Source: AP-15 sp963772295 (lineage in GTDB: Bacteria > Pseudomonadota > Alphaproteobacteria > ATCC43930 > CGMCC-115725). Taken from it: a stretch of DNA of 64,000 nucleotides. The position numbers and the translations under genes were made by a program. Under the pieces are notes generated by a model. That model saw nothing but the letters and a program-made list of their open reading frames with translations. It searched no databases and was not told the DNA's origin. Location of the stretch: assembly GCA_963772295.1 (NCBI GenBank), contig CAVYWO010000006.1:9977-73976 (forward strand), in the 5' to 3' direction. Shown piece after piece: positions 9,377-17,800 of this stretch. Position 1 is the stretch's first letter, and each line of letters begins with the position of its first letter.

Positions 9377-9787
9377 TCAGCGGCGCTCGGTGCCTGAGAA
9401 AACCTCATTCGGGTCCGTCTCAACAAAACTAATAGTCGCACCATCGGGTGTGGTGAATTCATCGTAGTGAAACACGGCGCCAGTTTCGTCAGTGTCGGTT
9501 TCTGACATCGTGCAATCTCGATTAACTTTATAGATGCCGGTATACTTCACCAAACGTTCGGGTTTCTGACCCTCTATCGCGGCTGTGGAAATGCCGGATA
9601 ACGTGCCATCGCCGTTAAAGTGATCGAAGCCAGCGATGGCGACGCGTGTCACAGTGTGGCCCTTCACGGCGTAGCCGGCATAAGCATAATTGTATGTCCC
9701 ACGCACCGTCGCAAGCGAGCATCCAGCGGCCCAGCCTGTATTGGCGAAAAGCAGGCAGCCGACGGCAAAGAACGACGCTTTTGTCAT
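9377..9787 (-). CDS. Small exported protein of unknown function
   Basis: The 136-residue product starts MTKASFFAVGCLLFANTGWA, a signal peptide, followed by AAGCSLATVRGTYNYAYAGY, FDHFNGDGTLSG, VKYTGIYKVNRDCTMSETDT and a terminal FVETDPNEVFSGTERR. This two-cysteine beta-rich secreted family is widespread in alpha- and betaproteobacteria without known function; members end with a similar ...SGxERR motif. GAGGAT lies 7 bases before the ATG at 9787, preferred over the upstream in-frame ATG because it gives a clean signal peptide. It lies just left of duplicated block 1. Confidence 0.7.
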   Translation of the reverse strand: MTKASFFAVGCLLFANTGWAAGCSLATVRGTYNYAYAGYAVKGHTVTRVAIAGFDHFNGDGTLSGISTAAIEGQKPERLVKYTGIYKVNRDCTMSETDTDETGAVFHYDEFTTPDGATISFVETDPNEVFSGTERR

Positions 9788-9910
9788 TGCTATCCTCGAT
9801 GTTTGATCGTTGGATCGGCTTCCAGGGTAATCCTGATCAAGGCACATTGTCACGTTACGTTAAGATGCGCGGCTAGGCCGCAAAATGGACATCTAGCGCA
9901 CACCTGGACT

Positions 9911-10561
9911 TTAGGGATTCACCCGTACGTACACCCCGGCAGAACCCGGTGCATGCGTCATGGCCTGCCGCATGCGCGGCGAATTGGGCGAGGAATGTTG
10001 CTGTTGCTCCTTCCACTCCGGGCTTTCGGGCACGGCCGTACTGGCAAATTCGTAGACCGTGCTGTAGCCGCTGGTACCCTCGAGAACCCGATAGCGGCGG
10101 GCGTAGATCACTCCCGGCACCTTGCGGTAGCCCGGCACATATTCCCTACTATACCAGGCATTCCACTCCGCATCGACCTCGGCGGGGACGGACATGCGGC
10201 CGATCTGCAACACCGGCGCCATGCCACGCTCCGGCATTTCCATGCCGTCCGGGTAAATCTGTTCCCCGACAATGCGTGTCAAATTCTTCCCAATCACGGA
10301 CGGCGAGACTTTCTGTCCCCACGGCGTCCGCGGCCGGTTGGTAAACGCGGGCGTCTGCATCACCGCCACGCTTTCCAGTTCATAGCATGCCAGGTACTGC
10401 GGGCCACCCTTGACCGCCTCGTAGCGGGCCGCTGAGAGAATGCCGGGCACCGACAGCAATTCCGGTAGATGTTCCTCGTTATACCACTTGTTGAATTCCT
10501 GCACGTGCTGGGCGTCGATATCAACGTACACCATGAAAATCCCGCGACCTTTTTGTGCCAT
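9911..10561 (-). CDS. DUF4286-family protein (dimeric alpha/beta-barrel type), copy 1
   Basis: The 216-residue protein has two similar halves: GIFMVYVDIDAQHVQEFNKW with YNEEHLPELLSVPGILSAAR and RYEAVKGGPQYLACYELES, then RMSVPAEVDAEWNAWYSREY with RKVPGVIYARRYRVLEGT. That is a tandem ferredoxin-like (EthD-like) repeat of DUF4286. The ...WYNEEHLPELL...PG...ARRY pattern is shared with small-molecule enzymes and stress proteins, but no reaction is established. GAGGAG lies 8 bases before the ATG. It is divergent from the 10678 gene, and the block pairs it with a lactonase, suggesting a shared catabolic role (inference). Confidence 0.82.
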   Translation of the reverse strand: MAQKGRGIFMVYVDIDAQHVQEFNKWYNEEHLPELLSVPGILSAARYEAVKGGPQYLACYELESVAVMQTPAFTNRPRTPWGQKVSPSVIGKNLTRIVGEQIYPDGMEMPERGMAPVLQIGRMSVPAEVDAEWNAWYSREYVPGYRKVPGVIYARRYRVLEGTSGYSTVYEFASTAVPESPEWKEQQQHSSPNSPRMRQAMTHAPGSAGVYVRVNP

Positions 10562-10677
10562 GTTTCCGTCTCCTCTGTGAAGCGTAGCCGCCATCGTTTT
10601 GCCTCGCCTCGTTGGCACCCGGTCCTCACGCCTGGAGCCCAGGAGACACCAACTGGGGAGCATCTTAGCTAAAACCT

Positions 10678-10893
10678 ATGCCGCCGTCCGATGTCATCGA
10701 GACAACCGTCGCCGAGGTCACCGCCGGTCTTACCGATACGGATATCGATCGACTGATCAAGCAGGCGCAGAAAGAAGTCGAGCCGAACCTGGCCGAGGCC
10801 ATCCGCCGGCGCTTTGCGCCGCTCGGCGGGGTCGATCTCGAACCGCCGTCGCATGGGACTGTTGACGCAGCGCCTTCGTTTGATCCGTCGTAG
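10678..10893 (+). pseudogene. Unknown 108-residue protein, internally deleted copy 1
   Basis: Encodes MPPSDVIETTVAEVTA then GLTDTDIDRLIKQAQKEVEP and NLAEAIRRRFAPLGGVDLEP, 71 residues. Compared with 21653-21980 it has lost 111 bp in frame (37 residues, from ELLRRGVGPDEAVSIIIEPV onward) between two short CACCGCC/CGCCGCC repeats. The undeleted form would be about 108 residues. No family recognised; the sequence is acidic and helical. It is transcribed divergently from the DUF4286 gene, 116 bases away. Confidence 0.5.
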
Positions 10894-11283
10894 ACGTCAT
10901 AAGCGGCCGGTTTGATCGGGACTGCTGAACCGCGCGCCGACGTAACCCCGCACCCCTCCCCTTCCTATCGTGTCCGCTTCGTTCCTGTAAAACAGATCGT
11001 GATCAACTTGTGCGTGATACAGGCGTTATCATTGGTGATATGCTGAGTGGCAGGAACGCGACGGCGCCTCGAAGGTTGTCGGTCCGCGACGCCGTGCTAC
11101 CGAAAATCGGCTCGACCTAGGGCTAGAGGGTTGCCGCTTTTTTCGGCAAGCCGGTCATGCCCGCGCACCTGGCGGCTTCTCACCGCTTTTTCCGTCGAGC
11201 TATCCCCGGATTTTGGGGAAAGCCGGCATCAATATCTTGGTGGGAGCGGCCGTGCCGCCAGACCCGCCGCCCGCCTTCGATCC
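10894..11283. other. No complete gene; block sequence
   Basis: Shared with copy 2. Short frames such as one ending GAAVPPDPPPAFDP are present in both copies but have no family or ribosome-binding site. Confidence 0.4.
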
Positions 11284-11322
11284 GTGATCGTTCTCGACAC
11301 GAATGTGATCTCGGAGCTGATG
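11284..11322 (+). pseudogene. PIN-domain (VapC-type) toxin N-terminal fragment, copy 1
   Basis: A GTG opens VIVLDTNVISELM, the canonical first strand of PIN-domain ribonuclease toxins with the first catalytic Asp. After this the sequence is unrelated and overlaps the lactonase tail on the other strand. The same stub is present in copy 2 at 22350, so truncation preceded the duplication. No antitoxin gene is recognisable upstream. Confidence 0.55.
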
Positions 11323-11338
11323 ATCGGCTCCTGCATGA

Positions 11339-12505
11339 TCACCCAAGCCGGGTTGCCAGCACCGCGGCCGGCCGGCCGCCGACGGCCTCGACTGCCAGCG
11401 GCGTCAGCGCACCGGTCTGTTGGTTGATGCGGTAAGAGGCGAGGCGGCCCGACGCCGTGCCCACGGCAAACAGAAAATGCCCTGCCGGATCGAGACAAAA
11501 CGCACTTGGCACGGCCTCGGTTGGTGCATGCCCAGCCGCCGTCAGATGCCCAGCGGCGGGATCGACGGCAAAGGCAGCGATGTTGCTGCTGTTGGCCGCG
11601 CGGTTGCCGACATAGAGAAACCGCCCGGAGGGCGCCAGGTGAATTTGCGAGCAGGTGGTGCGCTCACTGTGACCGGCGGGCAGGGTCGAGATCGTCTGCG
11701 AGGCCGAGAGGGTGCCGCTGCTGCGGTCGAGCCGGTAGGCAGTGACGCTGCAGCCCTGCTCGTTCGAGAAATAGACGACGTCGAGACTCGGGTGATGGAT
11801 GTAGTGGCGCGGTCCGACGAGCTCCCCCTGTTCGACGCGATGCGGCGTATTCGGGCTCAGCCGAGCGCTCTGAGCGTCGAATCGGAACTGCAGGATTACG
11901 TTAGGGCCCGGATTATTTTTGGGCGGCTCCAACACGTTGTCCCGGCGCGCCACCGACTTTAGGAGGTCGGTATGCGGAATGCTCCCGAAGTAGTCCGCGA
12001 GGTCGGCGTCGACGACTTCCGGGTGGCCACGGAACAGCCGCTCCTCCACCTCGACGACTGCCTGCTGGGCGTTGCGCCCAGCGCGATAGGCGTAGATTTC
12101 CGGCGGAAGATCGGCTTCGAAGATCGGCTCCAGCACCAGCATCGCTGCGGTCATGCAGACCCGATCCCGCACCGTCGAGATGCCCAGCGGCCTGAGTTTG
12201 CCGTTGGCCTTCGGTATAAACACTCGTCTGATTGGCTCCGGCCGGTAGCTCTCCTGCCTGAGCGCAAGCGCCAGTTCAGCCAGCCACCGTTCGACCCCAT
12301 AGGCCTCGATGTCCGCAAAGTCCTGACCGTCTATTCCCGGCGCCCCCTTGTTGGCGCGGCACTGGGCATAGGCATGCGCCAGAATGTCGTCGCGGCTGAT
12401 CTTGTCGTACAGGGCATAGAAGCGATAGCCGGCTTCTGCCTTCGCTTTCGCGTGTAACGCCCTCTGCAGCTTCTGAACACTCTTCGGAGTTGATAGGTTG
12501 CCCAA
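11339..12505 (-). pseudogene. In-frame chimera: group II intron RT N-half fused to lactonase C-half
   Basis: One uninterrupted 388-codon frame. The first 189 residues equal those of the intact intron protein at 62174-63505 (RT domains with IPKANGKLRPLGIST and DADLADYFGSIPHTDLL) and stop at SVARR. From DNVLEPPKNNPGPN onward the frame equals the C-terminal 200 residues of the lactonase at 22405-23466 (PRHYIHHPSLDVVYFSNEQG, PSAFCLDPAGHFLFA). The YADD catalytic motif and maturase domain are missing, so no reverse transcription is possible; the propeller is also incomplete. Start is TTG at 12505. It is most likely a recombination scar. Confidence 0.85.
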
Positions 12506-13000
12506 TCTCCAGGTCCCTCACTACTTCCTGCGTCTGTCTTGAACCAAGGCCCCTTCCCTCCACCGGCATTACCCGGCTTCACCGGTACTACGGGCCTCTC
12601 CGCCACCCCATTGCGCCCGGCCTGTCCCTCGCGGGCGTCCGGTTGATCATCCCTGATCACGCATTGGGGCTTCCCGTGTTGCGCACGCTTTCCTTGTGTA
12701 CACACTGCCGCCACTACCCCGGTGCAGCAGATGGGCCTACTCCTCGCTCAAACTCGCCCATCCGTATCAGCCTTCCCCGAAACCACTATCGGGTCGGCCT
12801 GCACATCGACCTTTTCGAGGATTGCTCGGCGTTTACTCACGTTGCGGCCTGCACACTCGCGCGGTCACCAAAACCGTGACCGTTATCCGAAGGCTTCAGA
12901 CATTTCGTCTCCTCCATGCCTGCTCCGGCTGCTTCCGGCTGGAGCGGTCGCCGGGCGGGGCTTGCACCCGCTGGAAAAGCGCCGCCTTGTCACGGCGCAC
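11942..13000 (-). mobile_element. 3'-truncated group II intron, copy of the one at 62-64 kb
   Basis: Bases 11942-13000 match 62942-64000 with only a few differences (for example near 12457 and 12705). The 5' end on the minus strand is GTGCGCCGTGAC at 13000, the expected group II intron GUGYG start; domains I-III fill 12506-13000, followed by the start of the reverse transcriptase. The rest of the protein and domains V/VI are gone, replaced at 11941 by lactonase sequence. The element cannot splice. Confidence 0.85.
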
Positions 13001-13384
13001 GTGGACAGCGGCCGTTCCCGATTTCCCGGCCTGCGATGCCCGTGGCTTAAAGGTTGCCGGGCTCCATACCGTCGGGGCGGCGCCGTTGCAGGTGCGGGTC
13101 GGGATCGTCACCGGCCTCGTCGTGGTCGGCGACCGGATCGGCGAAGGAGAAGCACGCGAGCGCAGCGTCGTCGGCGAGACGGCGCGATTGCAGGCGCTGG
13201 CCGAGCCCGGCACGGTGGTAATCGCTCCGAGCACGCGGCGGCTGACCGGCGGGCTGTTCGATTACGAGGATGTCGGGCCAGTCGAGGTCAAGGGTTGGAC
13301 GGCGCCGGTCGTGGGCACGCGGGTATTGCGCGAGAGCGGGACCGAGAGCTGGTTCGAGGCGCTGCGCGCGATCGCTGTAGGCTC
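13001..13384 (+). pseudogene. Class III adenylate/guanylate cyclase catalytic fragment
   Basis: The plus strand encodes LQVRVGIVTGLVVVGDRIGE, VVGETARLQALAEPGTVVIA and GGLFDYEDVGPVEVKGWTAP, then RVLRESGTESWFEALRA. These are the second half of a class III cyclase domain and the linker to the AAA-ATPase region seen in multidomain alphaproteobacterial cyclases. The usual NLAA after VGET is lost. The N-terminal half is absent because the fragment starts exactly at the intron 5' end; downstream the frame becomes unrelated. The intron therefore inserted antisense into, or next to, this gene. Confidence 0.75.
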
Positions 13385-13413
13385 AGGACTCATTATACAA
13401 GCCAGATCACTCA

Positions 13414-14781
13414 TCAGGTCGAACTATCCGAAATTTGGCTCGCAAACCGGCTGAGCACGCGGCTACGCAGCGGCTCCTGCTGCAATACCGAAAGAGGCTG
13501 AACGAGGTGAAAGACTTCCGTCATAAGGCGCAGGACCCCCGGGTCTTCTAGCGCAAGCTTGTCCAGCTCCGCGAAATACCGTGCGCGCTCTTCCGTCCCA
13601 GGTGGGCGTACGCCGCGGGTTTGTGGGAATGCAAAGTCGGCGCCGGCGGCAAGATTCCAGGGCGTGCTGTTGAACTCGGCCGCTTGAGTAAAGAAGGAGG
13701 AAGCGATCCCGCCGAACCCGCGAGATTGCTTCGCACAATCAGATAGAATCTGTTGCAAAATTGCTACTTGCTTTGCCGCCGCGCTCATCCCTTGCGCGTA
13801 AATCGGATTGAAGTGACAGAGAGCGTCGCCGATCACGACAAACCCTTCTGGGCAGGGCTTCATTCGCTCGTAATGCCGTTGCGTGCTGCTGACAAATCGT
13901 TGGTGAGCGATTGGGGTGAGCTGCTCGCCATCCTTGATAATCTGATACGCTAAATCAGAGTGAAGTTCCTTGGCGAAAGCAATAAGTCCGGCTTTGTCGG
14001 TTGGCGGGAAATCGCCAAAGCGACCGATCAGGCTCACCAGCAGTGTCCCATTTTCAATTGTGATCACGTATCCTCGACGTGTGAACTGAGGTGCTGGACC
14101 AGTAATAAATATGAGGGGTTCGCCGGAGAAAGACTCGGGTCTGCGGAAGTTCGCGGTGCTGTAAGCAGTGTCCAGGCCGATTACAGTTTCCTCTGGCGAG
14201 GAAAATCCGATTGCCGCAAGCCATTGCCGAGCCCTGTGTGCTCGGCCGGTGGCATCGACTACCAGCTCCGCCTCGATCGATCGTGAATTGACGCAGCGCA
14301 CCCCCAGAACGGTGGCATCGCGACAAATCAGTTCCGTAACCGCAGTGCCATACTCAAAATGAATATTCGAGATTTCTGCTGTCCGCCGGCGAATGACAAA
14401 TTCGAGCAGACCACGACTGGCGCAATAACCTTCTAAGTCAGAATCAAATGGTGTTCTCATGGAACCAGTAAAATTGTAGGCCCTGCCCGTCGGCAAATAC
14501 CAGACAGCATCACGACCCATAGCTATTCTTGTCGCGCCATGTCGCCTGAGCTCGTCAGTGATTGAGGGGTAGAGTGATGAAATAACATTCAGACCACCCT
14601 GCAGAAACGCATGAAGATGATGGCCTTGCGGAACCGATTTATGAATGACCGGCCTGTCCTCAATTTCGTCTCGGTCGATAGCTATAACCTGATCGAAATA
14701 TTCGGACAGCACGCGTGCGGTCATCAGACCCGCGATGCTCGCGCCGATGACAATGGCTCGCTGTCCGAGTGTCTTTATCAC
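13414..14781 (-). CDS. FAD-dependent monooxygenase/oxidoreductase
   Basis: The 455-residue protein begins with a Rossmann FAD-binding fold (RAIVIGASIAGLMTARVLSE, dinucleotide motif near residues 12-18, then IAIDRDEIED), has the mid-protein VVDATGRAHRARQWL and the C-terminal GFVVIGDALCHFNPIYAQGM, the conserved GD motif contacting FAD ribityl. This is the layout of group A flavin monooxygenases and squalene-epoxidase-like proteins acting on lipophilic substrates. The start is GTG at 14781. The gene is less GC-rich than its neighbours, suggesting recent acquisition. It has no partner genes; the substrate is unknown. Confidence 0.82.
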   Translation of the reverse strand: MIKTLGQRAIVIGASIAGLMTARVLSEYFDQVIAIDRDEIEDRPVIHKSVPQGHHLHAFLQGGLNVISSLYPSITDELRRHGATRIAMGRDAVWYLPTGRAYNFTGSMRTPFDSDLEGYCASRGLLEFVIRRRTAEISNIHFEYGTAVTELICRDATVLGVRCVNSRSIEAELVVDATGRAHRARQWLAAIGFSSPEETVIGLDTAYSTANFRRPESFSGEPLIFITGPAPQFTRRGYVITIENGTLLVSLIGRFGDFPPTDKAGLIAFAKELHSDLAYQIIKDGEQLTPIAHQRFVSSTQRHYERMKPCPEGFVVIGDALCHFNPIYAQGMSAAAKQVAILQQILSDCAKQSRGFGGIASSFFTQAAEFNSTPWNLAAGADFAFPQTRGVRPPGTEERARYFAELDKLALEDPGVLRLMTEVFHLVQPLSVLQQEPLRSRVLSRFASQISDSST

Positions 14782-15003
14782 GGGACCAACACTGTCAAGA
14801 TATGCTTAGGTGCATTCTGTGGCAGAACCCGAAGCAAACTTCAACAGGCCAATCGCGGTGACCCATAGCTATTGACGGTAACGGCCAGCGGCGGCGCTTG
14901 CGGTTGGGCAGACACCTCGTACGGTACCGCCGCGGCGGGGGCCTGAGGCAACGGCCCGGATGGATGGCTGATCGCCTCGCTACCCCATTATATTCCGTTA
15001 CGC

Positions 15004-15120
15004 GTGCGCCAGGCGAAGCTGGCGCGATCCAGCCGGTGAAAGTCCGGCCCAGGTAAGGGGTAGCGCCCGCCTGGTAGCGAGTGTTCGGAACACGCGGGAC
15101 ACACGCCCGCGCGCGAGGAA
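15004..15120 (+). mobile_element. Possible group II intron 5' fragment
   Basis: Starts GTGCGCCAGGCGAAGCTGGC and continues with CCGGTGAAAGTCCGG, the pattern seen at the 5' ends of the two intron families in this window (GTGCGCC, a hairpin, then a GTGCAAGTCC-like segment). No reverse transcriptase or domain V follows, so at most domain I remnants survive. Confidence 0.4.
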
Positions 15121-15368
15121 GGGTGCGAGCCGTCCGCACCGGTCCGCTACTGCCGTCCCCGGGCCGTAGCGCCGCAACCATCTCACCGGGGTCGGGCTCG
15201 ACCTCGCGATGGCAGTCTCGGATGAAACGATCAATCGGGGCCCCTGCCGCCGTGTGCGATGGCAGGCGGGGCCTGACCGAGACCGAAAAAGCTCCTCTGG
15301 TACCTCGCGTTCGGGCGACGCGGGTCAATTCAAATGAGCGCCAAGGGCGGAGAGGAGAATGATACGTT

Positions 15369-15408
15369 GGACACCGAGGCTCGGCCCGGAATGACCCGTA
15401 CTGCCCCA
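15369..15408 (+). repeat. Dispersed repeat family B, copy 2
   Basis: GGACACCGAGGCTCGGCCCG then GAATGACCCGTACTGCCCCA. Inverted relative to copy 1 (2004) and in the same orientation as copy 3 (17700). Confidence 0.7.
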
Positions 15409-15678
15409 TTTCGGTCATTGGTCGCCGCCAAGCGGATCGATCAGGCAGGCGGAGATCCGCCTTTCACTACGATGCAGAACGACCGAGGAAGCCTTCGCTC
15501 TCTTGTGCCACATACGGATTTTTGTCCTTCTCGTTCCCCTTCGGCGTCGCGAGCGTCAAGGCATGGTGATAGAAACGGATTTGCACCATGACCAACAACC
15601 ATAACCGAAACAATCGGTAGCTAGACTAGATTCCCGAGAATAATGCGATCCGCGTAGGTTTTTTTAGGGAGTAAAGCG

Positions 15679-16179
15679 GTGATCGAAGCCCGCCTCGCCA
15701 AGGTGGTCATGATCGGGTGTCTTGCGCTGTTTGCGCTGCTCGTGACCTTCGACAATCTGACAGATTACGACACCAATTACGCGTTTGTGCGTCATGTGCT
15801 AAGCATGGATACAACGTTTCCGGGAAGCGGCCTTCTCTATCGCCGCATCACTTCGCCGCTGCTGTGGCAAGCCGCTTATGCAGCGATCATCGTCGGCGAA
15901 GGGCTGACCGGCGTCGTGTTGGCGATTGCCGCTTTCTCGATGGGCGGCCGTCTGCGATCGGGTGCCGCCCGCTTCAAGCGAGCCAAGCGTTTTGCCTTTA
16001 TCGGCGCGACGCTCGGGTTTCTGCTCTGGTTCTTCGGTTTTATGGTGGTTGGGGGCGAGTGGTTTTCGATGTGGCAGTCGGCGAAATGGAACGGTCAACA
16101 ATCGGCGTTCTGCTTTTACGTGACGATCCTCGCCGTAATGATTTTCGTCAACCAACCCGACGACGATCTCAAGGCCTAA
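15679..16179 (+). CDS. DUF2165 family small integral membrane protein
   Basis: The 166-residue protein has four transmembrane helices. It matches DUF2165: a first helix (VVMIGCLALFALLVTFDNLT), the conserved FDNLTDYDTNYAFVRHVLSM and DTTFPGSG loop, then helices near residues 60-85, 100-120 and 135-155, with EWFSMWQSAKWNGQQSA before the last. Function is unknown; members are predicted inner-membrane proteins. The start is GTG at 15679 with AGGGAG nine bases upstream. The gene is monocistronic. Confidence 0.85.
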   Translation: MIEARLAKVVMIGCLALFALLVTFDNLTDYDTNYAFVRHVLSMDTTFPGSGLLYRRITSPLLWQAAYAAIIVGEGLTGVVLAIAAFSMGGRLRSGAARFKRAKRFAFIGATLGFLLWFFGFMVVGGEWFSMWQSAKWNGQQSAFCFYVTILAVMIFVNQPDDDLKA

Positions 16180-16297
16180 CGTCCCAAGCCGGCAGTCAAG
16201 GCGCGATGTGTCGGGCGACCACCGCGAGTTTTACACCCCACGACCGGTGGCGCATTTCATAATCGAAATGACAGACACCCACTTGGGAGAATCATTT

Positions 16298-17476
16298 CTA
16301 TCGAGCGGGTGCGCAATTCTGTCCCTTGCTCGCCGGGCAGGCCAAGAACATCGACCAAACGAAGTCGCGCCGGATCCATTCGGCCGACGGCAACGGCTTC
16401 GGGGGGCCGACCGGGTTCGTGGTCAGCAAGGTGATGCCGTCGGTCCCGTTGGACTCGATCGATGATACGGCGTGGCAGGAGATGCACGACGATTGCGATA
16501 AAGGCATGCCGACGTTTTCGCCCTCGATGATCGAGTTACCCAACAGCCCTGGCCGGTAAAAGCCGGTCTGTGCGCCGTCCAGGCGGTAGTTGTTCCATTC
16601 CGGCGCCAGGTTGGCCGCCATCATCAACGCGGCCAATCGCGGGCTCTCTTTGGTCGGCGCACCAACCGTCATCGCCGGTATCGAGCCGAATTTGTCGATG
16701 CAGCCCAGCACCTTGCAGCGAAACGGGTTGGTGGTCGGATTTTGCGGCTCGAAGGTCGCCCAAATCCATTGGTCCAATAGCTTTGAGATCAAATGAATGC
16801 CGGCAAGCGCGAAGCAGTTGCCGTCTATCTGCTCGATATGAATAGAGTTGGTTGGCAGGCTGGTGCACGTTTGCCTGATGCTTGCCAAGTCTATCCAGTC
16901 CGCTTTTACCTCGATCGCTGGCGCCGGGAACTGAATTGGCGTCCGATTCTTAGCCTTTAGAGCCTGCCCGGGCCGGTTCCAAAGGGCGTTTCCGGCGACA
17001 TAATCCTCGGCGGCACCGTCCAGCCGCACCTCTTCACAGATGATGAGTTTCGGTTGGTCGGCGGGCGGCGCCCCGGCCTTGTTGCAGTTCTCGTTGGCAG
17101 CGCCGAGCAGTCCCTTCACCACCGCGGCGAGCTTTGGGTGTCTGAGCAGCGCAAACGGACTGCCGCCCAGCTGATGCACCGCGCTTTCGGCCTTGCCGAG
17201 CGCGTTCGGCACGAAAAGACCTTTGCTCGGGTCGGCCGGATACATCTGCGCCTGTTCGATCCAATCCTCCCACACAACATATGGATATTGATCGTTGTTT
17301 ACCGGGCAGGTCGCCGCCACGAACAGCTGCCAAGCCGTCTCGTAAATATTTTGGCTGATCTCAGTCGGCGGCGCGCAAGGGTTCTGCGTAGCGCGCGTAG
17401 TCTGAGCCACGGCAGTGCCGAGCTGGAGGCCGATCAATACGAGCACGGCTGCGAATGCCGGGGCGAGACGCTTCAT
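16298..17476 (-). CDS. Exported c-type cytochrome-like protein (CxxCH)
   Basis: The 392-residue protein has a signal peptide (MKRLAPAFAAVLVLIGLQLG, cut near AVAQ) and one C-terminal haem-binding motif, SSCISCHAVSS. Between them lie phrases such as YETAWQLFVAATCPVNND, VVWEDWIEQAQMYPADPS and GNALWNRPGQALK. This is a periplasmic single-haem protein family found in proteobacteria without an assigned role; electron transfer is the safest inference. GGAGGT sits 7 bases before the ATG at 17476, which is preferred over three upstream in-frame starts. No redox partner gene is adjacent. Confidence 0.75.
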   Translation of the reverse strand: MKRLAPAFAAVLVLIGLQLGTAVAQTTRATQNPCAPPTEISQNIYETAWQLFVAATCPVNNDQYPYVVWEDWIEQAQMYPADPSKGLFVPNALGKAESAVHQLGGSPFALLRHPKLAAVVKGLLGAANENCNKAGAPPADQPKLIICEEVRLDGAAEDYVAGNALWNRPGQALKAKNRTPIQFPAPAIEVKADWIDLASIRQTCTSLPTNSIHIEQIDGNCFALAGIHLISKLLDQWIWATFEPQNPTTNPFRCKVLGCIDKFGSIPAMTVGAPTKESPRLAALMMAANLAPEWNNYRLDGAQTGFYRPGLLGNSIIEGENVGMPLSQSSCISCHAVSSIESNGTDGITLLTTNPVGPPKPLPSAEWIRRDFVWSMFLACPASKGQNCAPAR

Positions 17477-17699
17477 GGGCTTCACCTCCATCGGTGCGAC
17501 AGCACGGCGCATCGGCATTTCTGCCGCGACCGCGTCAACAACTCGTTAATAGGCGAGGCAGCCAAGCGTCAAAACGGATTGTGAACCGCCAACAGTCTCT
17601 CGCGAATTTCCCATCGCCACCAAGTGCAAATGACGACCGCGAACTCGGGGGACGCGTGCCGCGCTGCAAGCTCAGGGGGGCGGCGACACCGAAATCGGT

Positions 17700-17737
17700 G
17701 GACACCGGCTCCGCCCTGGAATGACCCGTACTGCCCA
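17700..17737 (+). repeat. Dispersed repeat family B, copy 3
   Basis: GGACACCGGCTCCGCCCTGG followed by AATGACCCGTACTGCCCA. It lies only 26 bases before family A copy 2, suggesting A and B can be parts of one larger element. Confidence 0.7.
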
Positions 17738-17763
17738 AAGCCGCGGGCGATTTGCCCAGCCGC

Positions 17764-17800
17764 GGCTCCCCCCGCCCACCTCCGGGTCCTCTTTGCCGGC
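17764..17800 (+). repeat. Dispersed repeat family A, copy 2
   Basis: GGCTCCCCCCGCCCACCTCC then GGGTCCTCTTTGCCGGC. Confidence 0.7.

Larger units (their letters stand above)
9881..11941. repeat. Duplicated DUF4286-lactonase block, copy 1
   Basis: Matches 20848-23007. It begins at CAAAATGGACATCTAGCGCA and ends at an abrupt junction with group II intron sequence at 11942. The DUF4286 half is almost identical between copies; the lactonase half is more diverged. Relative to copy 2, this copy lacks 111 bp inside the 108-residue gene and has 21 extra bases near 11020-11040. Confidence 0.9.
14782..15678. other. Gene-free stretch with intron and repeat fragments
   Basis: About 900 bases with no recognisable gene. 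It holds a probable group II intron 5' fragment (15004-15120), a region related to 2004-2200 (15210-15408), and the AGGGAG ribosome-binding site of the next gene. Confidence 0.5.

Noticed and set aside
11284..11322. Functional VapC toxin
   Set aside because: Only the first strand of the PIN domain survives in both copies; no later acidic residues.
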